A stretch of DNA of 32,784 bases from Chitinophaga pinensis (GTDB lineage: Bacteria > Bacteroidota > Bacteroidia > NS11-12g > UBA955): contig CAMBXL010000018.1 of NCBI GenBank assembly GCA_945871905.1, positions 1 through 32,784 of the forward strand, given 5' to 3'. Each line of letters begins with the position of its first letter. Position 1 is the stretch's first letter. The notes beneath the pieces are model-generated. The model made no database searches and was not told the origin of the DNA. It saw only the letters and a list, made by a program, of their open reading frames with translations. Of the stretch, positions 22,799 through 32,753 are shown piece after piece. A program made the translations under genes and the position numbers.

Positions 22799-24070
22799 GT
22801 CTCTCGCTTTCTGTACACGCTCTCTAACCAATTGACTGCTTTCATTGTTGCGTTTTCTGCTCGATAATTCTTCAAAACTTACAGGTGTAACCTCAATGTG
22901 AATGTCAATTCTATCCAAAAGAGGGCCACTTATTTTACTTAAATACCTTTGAACTATTCCCGGTCCGCAAACACAGTCTTTTTCGGGATGATTATAATAG
23001 CCACATGGACAAGGATTCATACTTGCTACTAACATAAAACTAGCAGGATAGTCGACCGAAAACCTCGCCCTTGATATGTTTACTTTTCTGTCTTCAAGGG
23101 GTTGACGCATCACCTCCAAAACAGTTCTTTTAAATTCGGGTAATTCATCCAAAAACAACACCCCGTTGTGTGCCAAGGAAATTTCGCCTGGTTGTGGTGT
23201 ATTTCCTCCCCCTACAAGCGCCACATCGCTAATGGTATGGTGCGGAGAACGAAATGGTCTGTGAGCAACCAAACTGGCATTGTCGCCCAACTTACCTGCT
23301 ACAGAATGAATTTTGGTAGTTTCCAAAGCTTCTTGTAGGGTCATGGGAGGCAATATAGTAGGCAATCGCTTGGCCAACATTGTTTTACCTGCTCCGGGAG
23401 GTCCTATCAATATGATATTATGACCCCCTGCCGCCGCTATTTCCATGGCTCTTTTGATATTTTCTTGACCTTGTACGTCGGCAAAATCTACGTCAAAATC
23501 ATTCACGCGGTCGGCAAAATCACTTCGTGGGTCGGCGGTTACTAAGTTCAACTGTTGAGTGCCATTAAAAAAATCAACCACATCGGTTAATTTTTCTACT
23601 CCATATACCTCCAAACCTTTAACAATTGCCGCCTCTTTAGCATTTTGAATTGGCAAAATAAATCCTTTAAAACCTTCCTTTTGCGCTTGAATAGCGATAG
23701 GTAAAGCCCCTTTAATTGGCAAAATACTTCCATCCAAAGACACCTCACCCATTATAATGTATTGGGTTAACTGTTCGGGTGATACAATTTGTTCACTCGC
23801 TGCTAATATGCCTGTGGCTATTGTTAAGTCATAAGCACTGCCTTCTTTTTTAATATCAGCAGGCGCCATATTGACTACGATTTTCTTCCGTGGCCACGAC
23901 AATTCGGTGTTTTTAAAGGCCGTTTCTATTCTAAGCGAACTTTCCTTTACGGCATTATCAGGCAATCCAACAAGTGCATAAAAAGCACCATCGCCACTCA
24001 CATTTACTTCTACAGTAATGGTATAGGCATTTACGCCATATACAGCTGAACCAAAGGTTTTAACAAACAT
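22520..24070 (-). CDS. comM: ComM/YifB-family Mg-chelatase-like AAA+ ATPase
   Basis: The 516-residue protein matches family length. It has an N-terminal Lon-protease-like domain (~1-170, including [19 protein letters not shown]), a Mg-chelatase-type AAA+ core with Walker A GPPGAGKT (223-230), LFLDELPEF as Walker B, and [17 protein letters not shown] Cys-rich insert [20 protein letters not shown] probably binds zinc. The C-terminal Mg_chelatase_C domain ends LDRENWAG. ComM is a hexameric helicase that drives branch migration while incoming single-stranded DNA is integrated during natural transformation. It is the last gene of an apparent dsbD-like > gmhA > comM run (39 bp after gmhA). Its 3' end is duplicated at 19639-19918; this copy is intact. 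Confidence 0.95.
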   Translation of the reverse strand: MFVKTFGSAVYGVNAYTITVEVNVSGDGAFYALVGLPDNAVKESSLRIETAFKNTELSWPRKKIVVNMAPADIKKEGSAYDLTIATGILAASEQIVSPEQLTQYIIMGEVSLDGSILPIKGALPIAIQAQKEGFKGFILPIQNAKEAAIVKGLEVYGVEKLTDVVDFFNGTQQLNLVTADPRSDFADRVNDFDVDFADVQGQENIKRAMEIAAAGGHNIILIGPPGAGKTMLAKRLPTILPPMTLQEALETTKIHSVAGKLGDNASLVAHRPFRSPHHTISDVALVGGGNTPQPGEISLAHNGVLFLDELPEFKRTVLEVMRQPLEDRKVNISRARFSVDYPASFMLVASMNPCPCGYYNHPEKDCVCGPGIVQRYLSKISGPLLDRIDIHIEVTPVSFEELSSRKRNNESSQLVRERVQKARDIQSLRYEEKSIGVYCNAQMPSNQIKDLCPISEAGTQLLKTAMQRLNLSARAYDRILKVSRTIADLEQSEEIKIEHLAEAIQYRSLDRENWAG

Positions 24071-24109
24071 ACTATTATCAATTATAAAATAAACAAAAAA
24101 TTAAAAAAG

Positions 24110-24679
24110 TTAAGCAACAGATTGCTCAATGTAATCAATCAAACTATGAATACATTTGATATGAATCTCTTGAGCCCTGTCTGCATATTTGGAATAAGGT
24201 GCTCTTATTTCCACATCACACAAAGGTGCTATTTTACCACCATCTTTTCCAGTCAATCCCACCACTTTCATCCCTTTGGCTTTTGCTGCATTAATAGCAT
24301 TAATCACATTAACAGACTGACCGCTAGTGCTAATCGCTAATAATACGTCATTGCTATTTCCCAGTGCTTCTACATATCTTGAAAAAACAAACTCGTATCC
24401 ATAATCATTTCCAACGCATGACATGTGACTAACATCAGAAATAGAAATGGCAGGCAATGCTTTTCTATTCTCACGGTATCTGCCAGAAAGCTCTTCGGCA
24501 AAATGCATGGCATCGCATAAACTACCGCCATTTCCACAACTCAATATTTTTCCGCCAGACTGAATGGACTCAACCATTAACTGCGCAGCTTTTTCTAGAG
24601 CGACAAAATTGGCCTCATTGCTTATAAACTGCTGAAGTATAGTTTGTGCTTCATTAAAATGAGATTTGATATTTTCCAT
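24110..24679 (-). CDS. gmhA: Sedoheptulose-7-phosphate isomerase GmhA (SIS domain)
   Basis: The 189-residue enzyme converts sedoheptulose 7-phosphate to D-glycero-manno-heptose 7-phosphate, the first step to the ADP-heptose used in lipopolysaccharide or glycoconjugates. The SIS phosphosugar loop is [21 protein letters not shown] (47-67), and STSGQS (118-123) is the second sugar-phosphate site. Residues His59, Glu63, Gln170 and His178 align with the zinc ligands of E. coli GmhA (His61, Glu65, Gln172, His180). It starts 3 bp after the dsbD-like stop codon and is thus probably co-transcribed. No other heptose genes are in the window. Confidence 0.94.
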   Translation of the reverse strand: MENIKSHFNEAQTILQQFISNEANFVALEKAAQLMVESIQSGGKILSCGNGGSLCDAMHFAEELSGRYRENRKALPAISISDVSHMSCVGNDYGYEFVFSRYVEALGNSNDVLLAISTSGQSVNVINAINAAKAKGMKVVGLTGKDGGKIAPLCDVEIRAPYSKYADRAQEIHIKCIHSLIDYIEQSVA

Positions 24680-24682
24680 CGT

Positions 24683-26842
24683 TTATTTATTTCTTTTTTT
24701 AAACTCCTTAACACCTTCCTCTAAAAACTTTAAGAACTCTTCGGTATCAAATTGTTTCTTGTTAATTTCACTGCCTTCAGGCTTTCTAAGTAACTCTTCG
24801 TTGTTATCTAACAAGCAATACATAGGTTGTGAAGAAGAATTGAAATAACAAATTTGTATTTCAGCATTTTTCTTACCCAAAGTAGTGATTTTTTGTTGAC
24901 TGAACTTGCCGATAAAATAGTCAGATTCTGGCAGCTTAATTTTTTTGTCATCTACAAAAAGGGAAGCTATTACATAGTCTTCATTTAATAGTTTAAGGAC
25001 TCTAGGGTCGCTCCAAACCAATTCTTCCATCTTTCTGCAATTAACACAACCATGTCCTGTAAAATCGATGAACAAAGGTTTTTTAAGTTCTTTAGAACAA
25101 GCCACTGCTTCTTCATAATCAAAGTAGGCATTGAGCCCGTGAGGAATATGTAATTCGTTGGCATAACTTGGTTTTGAACACATGTTTCCCTTAATGCCAT
25201 TGACTTCTCTTAACGAACGATTAATATCAAAATCTTGGGTACTCATAGGAGGCAAATACCCTGCTAAAGCTTTAAGAGGTGCGCCCCACAAACCAGGAAT
25301 CATATACATTACAAAAGAGAAAGTTAAAACAGTAAACAACAATCGAGGTACTCCCAAGAATTTTAATTCACTGTCATGAGCAAATTTTATTTTACCCAAC
25401 AAGTAAACACCCATTAATCCAAAAATAATAATCCATAAACTCAAATAAACCTCTCTATCCAACAAATGCCAATGATACGTTTGGTCGATTATACTTAAAA
25501 ATTTGAGCGCCAATGCCAATTCCAAAAAACCAAAAACTACTTTAACAGAATTTAACCATCCACCGCTTTTAGGTAAACTTTTTAATAAATGAGGAAAAAT
25601 TGCAAAGATGGTAAACGGCAAAGCAAAGGCCAATCCGAAACCAAACATAGCAACAATAGGACGAACAGGGGATCCGCCTTTAGCACTTTCTACAATTACA
25701 TTTCCTACAATGGGGCCTGTGCATGAAAAAGAGACTATTGCTAAGGTAAGTGCCATAAAAAAGATGCCATAAAAACCTCCTTTATCGGCCTCACGGTCAA
25801 CCTTATTCGACAACCATGAAGGTAGCATGATTTCGAATGCACCGAAAAACGAAAAAGCAAATACCATAAACACAGTAAAGAAAATAATATTAGGCACCCA
25901 ATGGGTTGACAAAAAATTACCAGCATCTGGTCCTAAAAGTGCAGAAACGACGCTGCCCAACAACACGTAAATTAAGATGATAGAAATGCCAAAAAACAAG
26001 CCATTGATAATGGTTTTGTTTTTGCTTTTGTTGTCCTTCATAAAAAATGAAATGGTCATTGGAATCATTGGAAACACGCATGGGGTTAACAAACCAGCTA
26101 AACCAGAAAGGAAGGCAATTACAAAAAGTCCCCAGTTATTTTCATTTTGTGTTTCAGAAGACAAGCCATTAAAGGTTTTATTAAGACAGGGTTGTGAACT
26201 GTTTTCAGGTGTTAATCGGTAGGATGCACCTGACTTATTTGGAACAACTGGTGATTTTATAGTATCTTTTTTAGTGGTTGAATCAATGGCAGGAATTTCC
26301 TCGGGTACTAAGGGAGTAGGTGAAGTTTCTGTGGTTTTGTTGTCGCACGAAACAGTATTTCCTGTTGCTTTTAATTGGCCCGTCAAAGAAATAGGAATAA
26401 GAGAACCAAAATTAAAACAAGCCGTTTCGGTACACCACTGCCCTTCAACATTAAGGGCAACTTTAACATCATTGGAGAGTACTCTTATTTTTTGTCTGAA
26501 TTCAGCTTTTTTTACAAACTCACCCACTTCACAGTTAAAAACGTCATCCATTTTTACTTTATCACCCACACTTTTCAGGCCACCTTGAAGACAAAATGAC
26601 TTATTTTCTTTAAAAATAGCACTGAAAGGAATTGGCCCAATGTCGCATTTGCTATTGGTACTATACATATGCAAACCCTCCGGAATCTCACATTTAATAA
26701 TAAGTTCTATAACATCCCCTGTTTTAGGCGAATTATTGCTAAAAGAAAACTTAAAAACTGGCGGTTTAGGTTCATTTTGTGCGGATACAATTTGATTAAT
26801 AAACAGGACTAGTATACTTAATCCGACAATGATACGTTTCAT
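24683..26842 (-). CDS. dsbD: DsbD-family thiol:disulfide interchange protein
   Basis: The 719-residue protein has the three DsbD parts in order. A signal peptide (MKRIIVGLSILVLFINQIVSAQ) leads to a periplasmic alpha domain (~25-160) with the pair Cys-Thr-Glu-Thr-Ala-Cys (QWCTETACFNFG). About residues 235-520 form the CcdA-like membrane core, with Cys in LLTPCVFPMIPMTISF and VSFSCTGPIVGNV. A C-terminal thioredoxin-like domain has Cys599-Val-Asn-Cys602 (GHGCVNCRKMEE). It carries electrons from cytoplasmic thioredoxin to periplasmic targets such as disulfide isomerases or cytochrome c maturation proteins. Bacteroidota members are often longer than E. coli DsbD (~565) owing to linkers, here a Pro/Thr/Ser-rich one near 165-215. 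It is the first gene of the run with gmhA and comM and is divergent from the LysM gene. Confidence 0.92.
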   Translation of the reverse strand: MKRIIVGLSILVLFINQIVSAQNEPKPPVFKFSFSNNSPKTGDVIELIIKCEIPEGLHMYSTNSKCDIGPIPFSAIFKENKSFCLQGGLKSVGDKVKMDDVFNCEVGEFVKKAEFRQKIRVLSNDVKVALNVEGQWCTETACFNFGSLIPISLTGQLKATGNTVSCDNKTTETSPTPLVPEEIPAIDSTTKKDTIKSPVVPNKSGASYRLTPENSSQPCLNKTFNGLSSETQNENNWGLFVIAFLSGLAGLLTPCVFPMIPMTISFFMKDNKSKNKTIINGLFFGISIILIYVLLGSVVSALLGPDAGNFLSTHWVPNIIFFTVFMVFAFSFFGAFEIMLPSWLSNKVDREADKGGFYGIFFMALTLAIVSFSCTGPIVGNVIVESAKGGSPVRPIVAMFGFGLAFALPFTIFAIFPHLLKSLPKSGGWLNSVKVVFGFLELALALKFLSIIDQTYHWHLLDREVYLSLWIIIFGLMGVYLLGKIKFAHDSELKFLGVPRLLFTVLTFSFVMYMIPGLWGAPLKALAGYLPPMSTQDFDINRSLREVNGIKGNMCSKPSYANELHIPHGLNAYFDYEEAVACSKELKKPLFIDFTGHGCVNCRKMEELVWSDPRVLKLLNEDYVIASLFVDDKKIKLPESDYFIGKFSQQKITTLGKKNAEIQICYFNSSSQPMYCLLDNNEELLRKPEGSEINKKQFDTEEFLKFLEEGVKEFKKRNK

Positions 26843-26863
26843 TATTTATAGAATATATGTTGA

Positions 26864-26871
26864 CAAAAATA
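26864..26871 (-). promoter_or_regulatory. -7 promoter box for dsbD-gmhA-comM
   Basis: The minus strand reads TATTTTTG, an exact TAnnTTTG match, 21 bp upstream of the dsbD-like ATG at 26842. It lies within the 80-bp divergent gap and is 24 bp from the opposite-facing box for the LysM gene. Confidence 0.6.
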
Positions 26872-26895
26872 AGCACATATTTTTTTATATCCATA

Positions 26896-26903
26896 TATTT
26901 TTG
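26896..26903 (+). promoter_or_regulatory. -7 promoter box for the LysM glucosaminidase gene
   Basis: TATTTTTG matches TAnnTTTG exactly and lies 19 bp before the ATG at 26923. Its position downstream of an in-frame ATG at 26857 shows that the earlier ATG is not the start. Confidence 0.6.
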
Positions 26904-26922
26904 TTATTGTAAACATCATTAC

Positions 26923-28227
26923 ATGAAAAAAAGTAGGTTCATATTCTCTCTTTTTGTGATACTTACCAACTGTGGTATCTATGCGCAAACAATGACAGTG
27001 AAGCAATATATTGATTCATTTAAAAACATTGCTATGATAGAAATGATAGAACATAAAATTCCGGCAAGTATTACATTAGCACAAGGAATTTTGGAGAGTG
27101 GATCGGGAAATAGTCGCTTGGCAAAGCAAGGAAACAATCATTTTGGCATCAAGTGTAAAAAAGAATGGACAGGTTGCACCATTTTAGAAGATGACGATGC
27201 CTTACAAGAATGTTTCAGATGTTACACTAATCCAAAAGAATCATACAGAGACCATTCTATATTTCTGAAAAATAACAAAAGATATGCGGCTCTTTTTATG
27301 TTGTCAATATCCGACTATAAAGCCTGGGCCAGTGGTTTGTTATCAGCAGGGTATGCTACAAATATGAAATATGCCGATTTGCTTATTGGAAGTATAGAAA
27401 GAAACAAATTAGCACAATACGATTCATTGGTATTAAATGGTTACAATCCATATAATCATCAAATGCCTGCCAACATAGAGGTTGTAGACAATAAAGTTCC
27501 TTATACTGTTGTTCAGCACAATCAATCCATAGAAAAAATAGCGGTAGATTTAGACAAAACAGAGAAAAAAATCATCAAATACAATGATTTAAAAAACCAT
27601 CAAATTGTGCCCGGAGATGTTATATATTTGAGACCTAAAAAAAGAAAGGCTTCAGTAGAAAACCATACTGTTGTATTGGGAGACAATATGTGGTTAATAT
27701 CTCAAAAATATGCCATTAAATTGAATGTTTTGTATAAGAAAAACAAAATGGAGATGGGTACAGAGCCAAAACCAGGAAGTGTTTTAGAGTTGAGAGAAAA
27801 AGCAGAAGATACCCCTGATACAATAAAAAGGCAAAACACTGAATTCAATAAAGAGAACAAAACCCAGGATAACAAGATTGCAAATAATCAAAATCAGGAA
27901 AATGGAACAATCATACATGTTGTAGCAACGGGAGAAACATTGTACAGTATTTCTGTTAAGTACAAAATCTCAATAGAAGAATTAAAAACCAATAACCATT
28001 TAAAAAGTGAACAGTTGTATGTTGGACAAAAATTATCGATTGTAAAATCGAATAATTCAATCTTACCCGAGGTAACAGAAAAACAAATCAAACATACCGT
28101 CGTTCAAGGGGAAACATTGTTTGCAATATCAAGAAAATATGGTGTTACTGTTGAAGATATAAAAAAATGGAATAAATTACAGACCAATAGTTTGATTCTT
28201 GGACAAATTTTAACCATCAATAAATAA
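26923..28227 (+). CDS. Secreted glucosaminidase with four LysM domains (peptidoglycan hydrolase)
   Basis: The 434-residue protein begins with a signal peptide (MKKSRFIFSLFVILTNCGIYAQ). Residues ~25-165 form a FlgJ/mannosyl-glycoprotein endo-N-acetylglucosaminidase-like domain: ITLAQGILESGSGNSRLAK, with the catalytic Glu in ILESGSG, then NNHFGIKC, YRDHSIFL and AWASGLLSAGYATN. LysM-like domains follow: two diverged (YTVVQHNQSIEKIAV; HTVVLGDNMWLISQKY) and two good ones (HVVATGETLYSISVKY; HTVVQGETLFAISRKYG) at the C-terminus, with a charged linker between them. It cleaves GlcNAc-MurNAc bonds in the wall, probably during growth or division, with LysM holding it to peptidoglycan. ATG 26923 is chosen over 26857 because of the signal peptide and the promoter at 26896-26903. 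It is divergent from the dsbD-like operon. Confidence 0.93.
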   Translation: MKKSRFIFSLFVILTNCGIYAQTMTVKQYIDSFKNIAMIEMIEHKIPASITLAQGILESGSGNSRLAKQGNNHFGIKCKKEWTGCTILEDDDALQECFRCYTNPKESYRDHSIFLKNNKRYAALFMLSISDYKAWASGLLSAGYATNMKYADLLIGSIERNKLAQYDSLVLNGYNPYNHQMPANIEVVDNKVPYTVVQHNQSIEKIAVDLDKTEKKIIKYNDLKNHQIVPGDVIYLRPKKRKASVENHTVVLGDNMWLISQKYAIKLNVLYKKNKMEMGTEPKPGSVLELREKAEDTPDTIKRQNTEFNKENKTQDNKIANNQNQENGTIIHVVATGETLYSISVKYKISIEELKTNNHLKSEQLYVGQKLSIVKSNNSILPEVTEKQIKHTVVQGETLFAISRKYGVTVEDIKKWNKLQTNSLILGQILTINK

Positions 28228-28443
28228 TCTCCTCATTATTAGAATTGCGTTTTTTTAACCATCTGCATTCAGTCATTTATTTGAATTTTTTTCATCTCAA
28301 ATTTTAAAAACAAACACTACCTAATTAATACATTTTTTGATCATTTTATGTCGTTTATTTATTTTAACATAAAGCTCGCAAAGTAAGTATTCTCAATGGT
28401 TGTGTCATTATTTTGTCAAAAAAACAGACAATTTCCATTTTTT

Positions 28444-28474
28444 TTTGCTTTCAATAATATAATATATATATTTG
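28444..28474 (+). promoter_or_regulatory. Strong Bacteroidota promoter for the giant surface-protein gene
   Basis: TTTG at 28444-28447 (the end of a T tract) and TATATTTG at 28467-28474 match the -33 and -7 elements with a 19-bp spacer, the best promoter match in the window. Transcription should start near 28481, leaving a ~25-nt A/T-rich leader before ATG 28506. The preceding 28228-28443 stretch is AT-rich and shows no gene or clear terminator for the LysM gene. Confidence 0.75.
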
Positions 28475-28505
28475 AACCCTAAAGATTTTAAATAATAATA
28501 GATAT

Positions 28506-31500
28506 ATGAAAAAATTAATTACTCAATTTAACAAGAAAATTCTGATGTTTGCCTTCATGGCTGCGCTAGGTTTTTCTTCATCACTTAACGCGCAATCGCC
28601 TTGGTGCGAGGCCAACAATCCAGGTTCCTTGTACATGTCGTCAGGAGGGTATTACTATGCAGCGATTGAACAAACTCGTATTTCTGTAGGAAATACAGTT
28701 GTATACAATAAGCCTGCTGATGGATACAAGTCAACAGCTGGTTCTTGTGGTTCAGGTTGGTCTCTAATAAACCCAACTTCTAGAGCAATCGATTTAGTAG
28801 CAGGTAACACCTATACTATTGAGTTTTCAACCTCTACAACTTATGGCGGAACTTACACTGCCAATTTTGGTTTATACATTGACTTAAATAATGACAAAGA
28901 TTTTATTGATGCAGGTGAAATGTTTTCAACAGCTAGTTGGTCAGCTTCTGGTACTACAGCTTTAACACCAGGTTCACTTTCAAGATACACCTTCACTATT
29001 CCTTGTAACATCACTCCAGGTTCTACAAGAATGAGATTAAGATCTGACATGAACTGGTATGGAGCATTTACTTTAGCTAAAGGTTGTCAAACAGGATCTT
29101 GTAACAATTATCAAAACTACTACGGTGAAACTGATGATTACAGCATCAACTTAGTATTACCTTCAAGTATTAATGCCAATTTTAGCACACCAACAGATGC
29201 TTGGGTAAAAACAGTTGTTACTTTTATAAATAACAATCAAACTGGATACACTGAACATGCTTGGGACGTTAATAACGATGGTTCATTTGAACAACGTGGT
29301 GTTACTCCAAACTACAGAACCACTTCAGGTGCAACAGGTACTTGGACTACTCCAGGTACTAAATGTGTTAAATTAAGAAGCACTAACTGCTTAGGTAGAG
29401 ATAGTATCGTAAAATGTTTAACATTAAAAGCACCAACAGCTACTCCAATTATTGATTTCGTTGCAGAACGTACTACAATCGAACAATATGAATCAGTTAA
29501 AATATTTGATTTATCAGAAAACGGACCATACGAATGGACTTGGGATGTTTATGATTCTACAACATACGCAACTTCTGACTACTATCCAAACTTAGCGGAT
29601 GGAGATTTATATTCTGATCCTTGGGGAACAGGTGCTAATGAATTTGCACAAAATCCTGAGTTTGCATTTGATGTACCAGGAGTATACACTATCGTATTAA
29701 CAGCAAGAAATGACATTGGCAATTCAGCACCTACAAGAAAAGTTAAATACATCACAGTAACATTACCTACTCAATACAACTTAGGATTTGGAACTTACGG
29801 ACCAAACTTAGACAACGTTGTTGGTAGTCCAAGTGGAACTATTTTTGACAATGGTGGACCAAACTTAAACTATGGTAACAACCAAGGTTTAGGAACTCGT
29901 TCATTCTTACAAATTACGCCATGTAATGCACAACGTATCGATTTAACCATGACTCAATTGAAATTGAAAGATGCGAATGATAAATTGAGAGTTTGGGACG
30001 GTAAAACACCAGGTGGTCCTGGAACAACATTACTTGCTACATGGAGCAGTTCTTCACGTGCACCACAAAGCGTAAGAGCTACAAGTGGAAGTATGTATAT
30101 TTTATTTGAATCAGATGGAGCTGGTGTTGACTCAGGTTTTGCAGGTTTCTATACTTCACAGTTAGGTACTGCTACGGTTTCAAAACCAGATTTCAGCCCA
30201 ACAACAACTCCAAGTTACACTGGTACTCCAGTTAGATTTACAAACGCTACTCCAAATGTAGTGGGTGTTCCAACTTGGGAATGGACTATCGATGGTGTTC
30301 AACCAACTAACTTCAACAAAAAAGATTTAGATTACACATTCTTTACAGACGATAACTACGAAGTATGTTTAACGATTAAATCATGTGTAGGAACAGACAA
30401 AACTTGTAAAACCATCAGTGTGGTAACACCACAAGTACAAACACAATTGGATATGACAGCATCAACCCGTCGTCCTACAGTAGGAAAAGACAGAGTTGTG
30501 TTAAGCCCAATCAGTGATAATGCTAACCGTTTTGAGTGGACTATTTTCCCAACTACTTATACCTTATTAAACGCTCCAACAGGCGGATCAGGTTCATCAG
30601 GTGTTGGCTTTATCTACTATACAAACACTCCAGGTGATTCAATTCCAAAACCAAACATTCGTTTCACATCTTCAGGTTGTTATACTTTAACATTAAAAGC
30701 TTGGAACAGCAATAACCGTACTGCAACAGAAAAAACAGTTGTTAAAAACAAATTTATCTGTGCTTTAGAATATTGCACACCAGCTTCTTTAATCTTAAGT
30801 GCTGACGTAGGAATCAACAACGTAAAAGTAAAAGATGGTAGCATTGAATTAATCAATAACTTCAGTACCTCAGGTGATGTTGCTTACAGTGACTACACTT
30901 CAGAAAAACAAGCAAATTTAACTTTTGGTAAAACATATTCATTAGAAATGTCAAGAGTAAACAACGTTGACCCAGCAAACAGAAAAGGTTGGATTGACTG
31001 GAACATTGATGGAGATTTTGATGATGCAGGAGAACAAATTTTCTTCCAAGCTAGCAACTATGATAAAGTTTACACAACTACCTTTACAGTTCCAGCTTTA
31101 AGCCAATCATTTGAAGGTGTTACTCGTTTAAGAGTAGCTACAAACTATAATACTCAAAACACTACAGCTTGTGGTCCATTGACAGCAGGTGAGGTAGAAG
31201 ATTATGCATTAGTATTAGCAAATGACAACATGCCTCCAGTTATTACTTTAAACGGTAGCGATACAGTAAGAATTGAAGTAGGTTCAAGCTACACAGATGC
31301 AGGAGCAGTAGCAACTGACCCATCTGAAGGAAATATCACTAGCAGAATGGTTACAACTAATGACTTAGACATCGCTGTAACAGGTATCTACACTTACGAG
31401 TACAATGTAACTGACTTGTCAGGTAACAGAGCACAACCAAAAGTAAGAACGATTATTGTTGTTAATGACATGACTAACCCAAGATTAACTTTGAACCCAG

Positions 31501-32732
31501 GTTCTACAGGTTGTATCCAAGCTAGAAGAGACAATGCTCCTTACACAGATCCAGGTGCAACAGCAACAGATAACAAATCACCATTCAACTTAACATCTTC
31601 TATTGTAGTAAACGGTTCAGTTGATACACGTAAAGTTGGAACTTATACTTTAACATACTACGTTCAAGACGTTGCAGGTAACAATGTAACTTTAACAAGA
31701 AATGTATGTGTTGAAGATACAAAAGCACCAACTATTTTACCATTAGGTGAAGAGCAAATTCAAATCAACTCTGTTTGGATTGACCAAACTGATGTTGAAG
31801 ATGCTTATGATTTAAATCCAACTTTAACTAAAGATTGGGGATTCAATGGTCAAGTAAATACATTAGTGAGAGCAACTTACCCTGTAACTTACAATGCTGT
31901 TGATGATGAAGGTAACAATGCAACTCCAGTAGTAAGAAACTACAGAGTAGATGACTTTATCCCACCAACAATCGATTTGAATACATTCAATGTTATAAAA
32001 CATGAAGTAAGAACAGCTTACGCTTCAATTGAACCATCTGCATCTGATAACTACTATCCTGCAGGTCAAGTAAGTTTAGTTAGAATATCTGGTAATGTTA
32101 ATCCTAACGTATTAGGAACATACACTGAAGTATTCGAAGCAGTAGACGGATCAGGTAACACAACTAGAAAAACACGTACAGTTCAAGTAATTGATACTAA
32201 AGCGCCAAGAATTTGGGGTCCAATCATTACGGGTTGTGTTGGTGAAGATATTTGGCCAATGTGGGGTATCTCTACATCTGACAACTACTACAGCCCATCT
32301 GATTTGTTACCATTAGTTGAAATTGTTAACCAAAACGTTAACAAATTCGAAGAAGGTTTATACACTATCACTTACAGAGTAACTGACCCAAGTAACAATA
32401 CTTCAGGTGAATTCACTAGAATGGTAAACTACACTTACTGGCCTAAATGTGTAAACAACACAGTTGGTTTAGACGTAGCTAATATTCAAGAAAGTGTTGA
32501 TGTATATCCTAACCCAAGTAATGGTTTAGTAACTATCGACTTGAAAGGTGCTTTAGCACAAAATGCAAAAATTGAAGTATACAATAGCTTAGGTCAAAAC
32601 GTGATTAACCAAACTTACACACAAGCAAGTGGTAAATTTGAAATCAACTTGACAGACTACGCTAAAGGCGTTTACAGCATCAAATTGACTGTTGAAGGTC
32701 AAGTTGTAAACAAAAGAGTTGTATTACAGTAA
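28506..32732 (+). CDS. Giant modular surface protein: GEVED, PKD, CUB-like and five DUF5011-like repeats with T9SS tail
   Basis: The 1408-residue protein has a signal peptide (residues ~1-30, to SSLNAQ). The first GEVED-type domain (~85-210) includes FGLYIDLNNDKDF and ends GETDDYSINLV. PKD-like domains lie at ~222-308, ~315-420, ~560-640 and ~645-750. A CUB-like domain at ~425-555 has LRVWDGKTPGGPGTTLLATW and ILFESDGAGVDSGFAGF. A second GEVED domain at ~755-903 has GWIDWNIDGDFDDAGEQIFF and ends TAGEVEDYALVL. Five ~80-residue DUF5011/Ig-like repeats follow (~908-1325), each with a pattern like GTYTLTYYVQDVAGNN. The C-terminal ~75 residues are a T9SS type A sorting domain (VYPNPSNGLVTID ... AKGVYSIKL). 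No catalytic motif is seen, so an adhesive or structural role is likely. Codon use is strongly biased (TTA Leu, CCA Pro, GGT/GGA Gly), unlike neighbours, which suggests very high expression. Confidence 0.92.
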   Translation: MKKLITQFNKKILMFAFMAALGFSSSLNAQSPWCEANNPGSLYMSSGGYYYAAIEQTRISVGNTVVYNKPADGYKSTAGSCGSGWSLINPTSRAIDLVAGNTYTIEFSTSTTYGGTYTANFGLYIDLNNDKDFIDAGEMFSTASWSASGTTALTPGSLSRYTFTIPCNITPGSTRMRLRSDMNWYGAFTLAKGCQTGSCNNYQNYYGETDDYSINLVLPSSINANFSTPTDAWVKTVVTFINNNQTGYTEHAWDVNNDGSFEQRGVTPNYRTTSGATGTWTTPGTKCVKLRSTNCLGRDSIVKCLTLKAPTATPIIDFVAERTTIEQYESVKIFDLSENGPYEWTWDVYDSTTYATSDYYPNLADGDLYSDPWGTGANEFAQNPEFAFDVPGVYTIVLTARNDIGNSAPTRKVKYITVTLPTQYNLGFGTYGPNLDNVVGSPSGTIFDNGGPNLNYGNNQGLGTRSFLQITPCNAQRIDLTMTQLKLKDANDKLRVWDGKTPGGPGTTLLATWSSSSRAPQSVRATSGSMYILFESDGAGVDSGFAGFYTSQLGTATVSKPDFSPTTTPSYTGTPVRFTNATPNVVGVPTWEWTIDGVQPTNFNKKDLDYTFFTDDNYEVCLTIKSCVGTDKTCKTISVVTPQVQTQLDMTASTRRPTVGKDRVVLSPISDNANRFEWTIFPTTYTLLNAPTGGSGSSGVGFIYYTNTPGDSIPKPNIRFTSSGCYTLTLKAWNSNNRTATEKTVVKNKFICALEYCTPASLILSADVGINNVKVKDGSIELINNFSTSGDVAYSDYTSEKQANLTFGKTYSLEMSRVNNVDPANRKGWIDWNIDGDFDDAGEQIFFQASNYDKVYTTTFTVPALSQSFEGVTRLRVATNYNTQNTTACGPLTAGEVEDYALVLANDNMPPVITLNGSDTVRIEVGSSYTDAGAVATDPSEGNITSRMVTTNDLDIAVTGIYTYEYNVTDLSGNRAQPKVRTIIVVNDMTNPRLTLNPGSTGCIQARRDNAPYTDPGATATDNKSPFNLTSSIVVNGSVDTRKVGTYTLTYYVQDVAGNNVTLTRNVCVEDTKAPTILPLGEEQIQINSVWIDQTDVEDAYDLNPTLTKDWGFNGQVNTLVRATYPVTYNAVDDEGNNATPVVRNYRVDDFIPPTIDLNTFNVIKHEVRTAYASIEPSASDNYYPAGQVSLVRISGNVNPNVLGTYTEVFEAVDGSGNTTRKTRTVQVIDTKAPRIWGPIITGCVGEDIWPMWGISTSDNYYSPSDLLPLVEIVNQNVNKFEEGLYTITYRVTDPSNNTSGEFTRMVNYTYWPKCVNNTVGLDVANIQESVDVYPNPSNGLVTIDLKGALAQNAKIEVYNSLGQNVINQTYTQASGKFEINLTDYAKGVYSIKLTVEGQVVNKRVVLQ

Positions 32733-32753
32733 TTAATATTTAAAATCAATCTT

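Noticed and set aside
26857-26922. Earlier in-frame ATG for the LysM glucosaminidase
   Set aside because: It lies upstream of the likely promoter box and would place a non-signal extension before a good signal peptide beginning at 26923.
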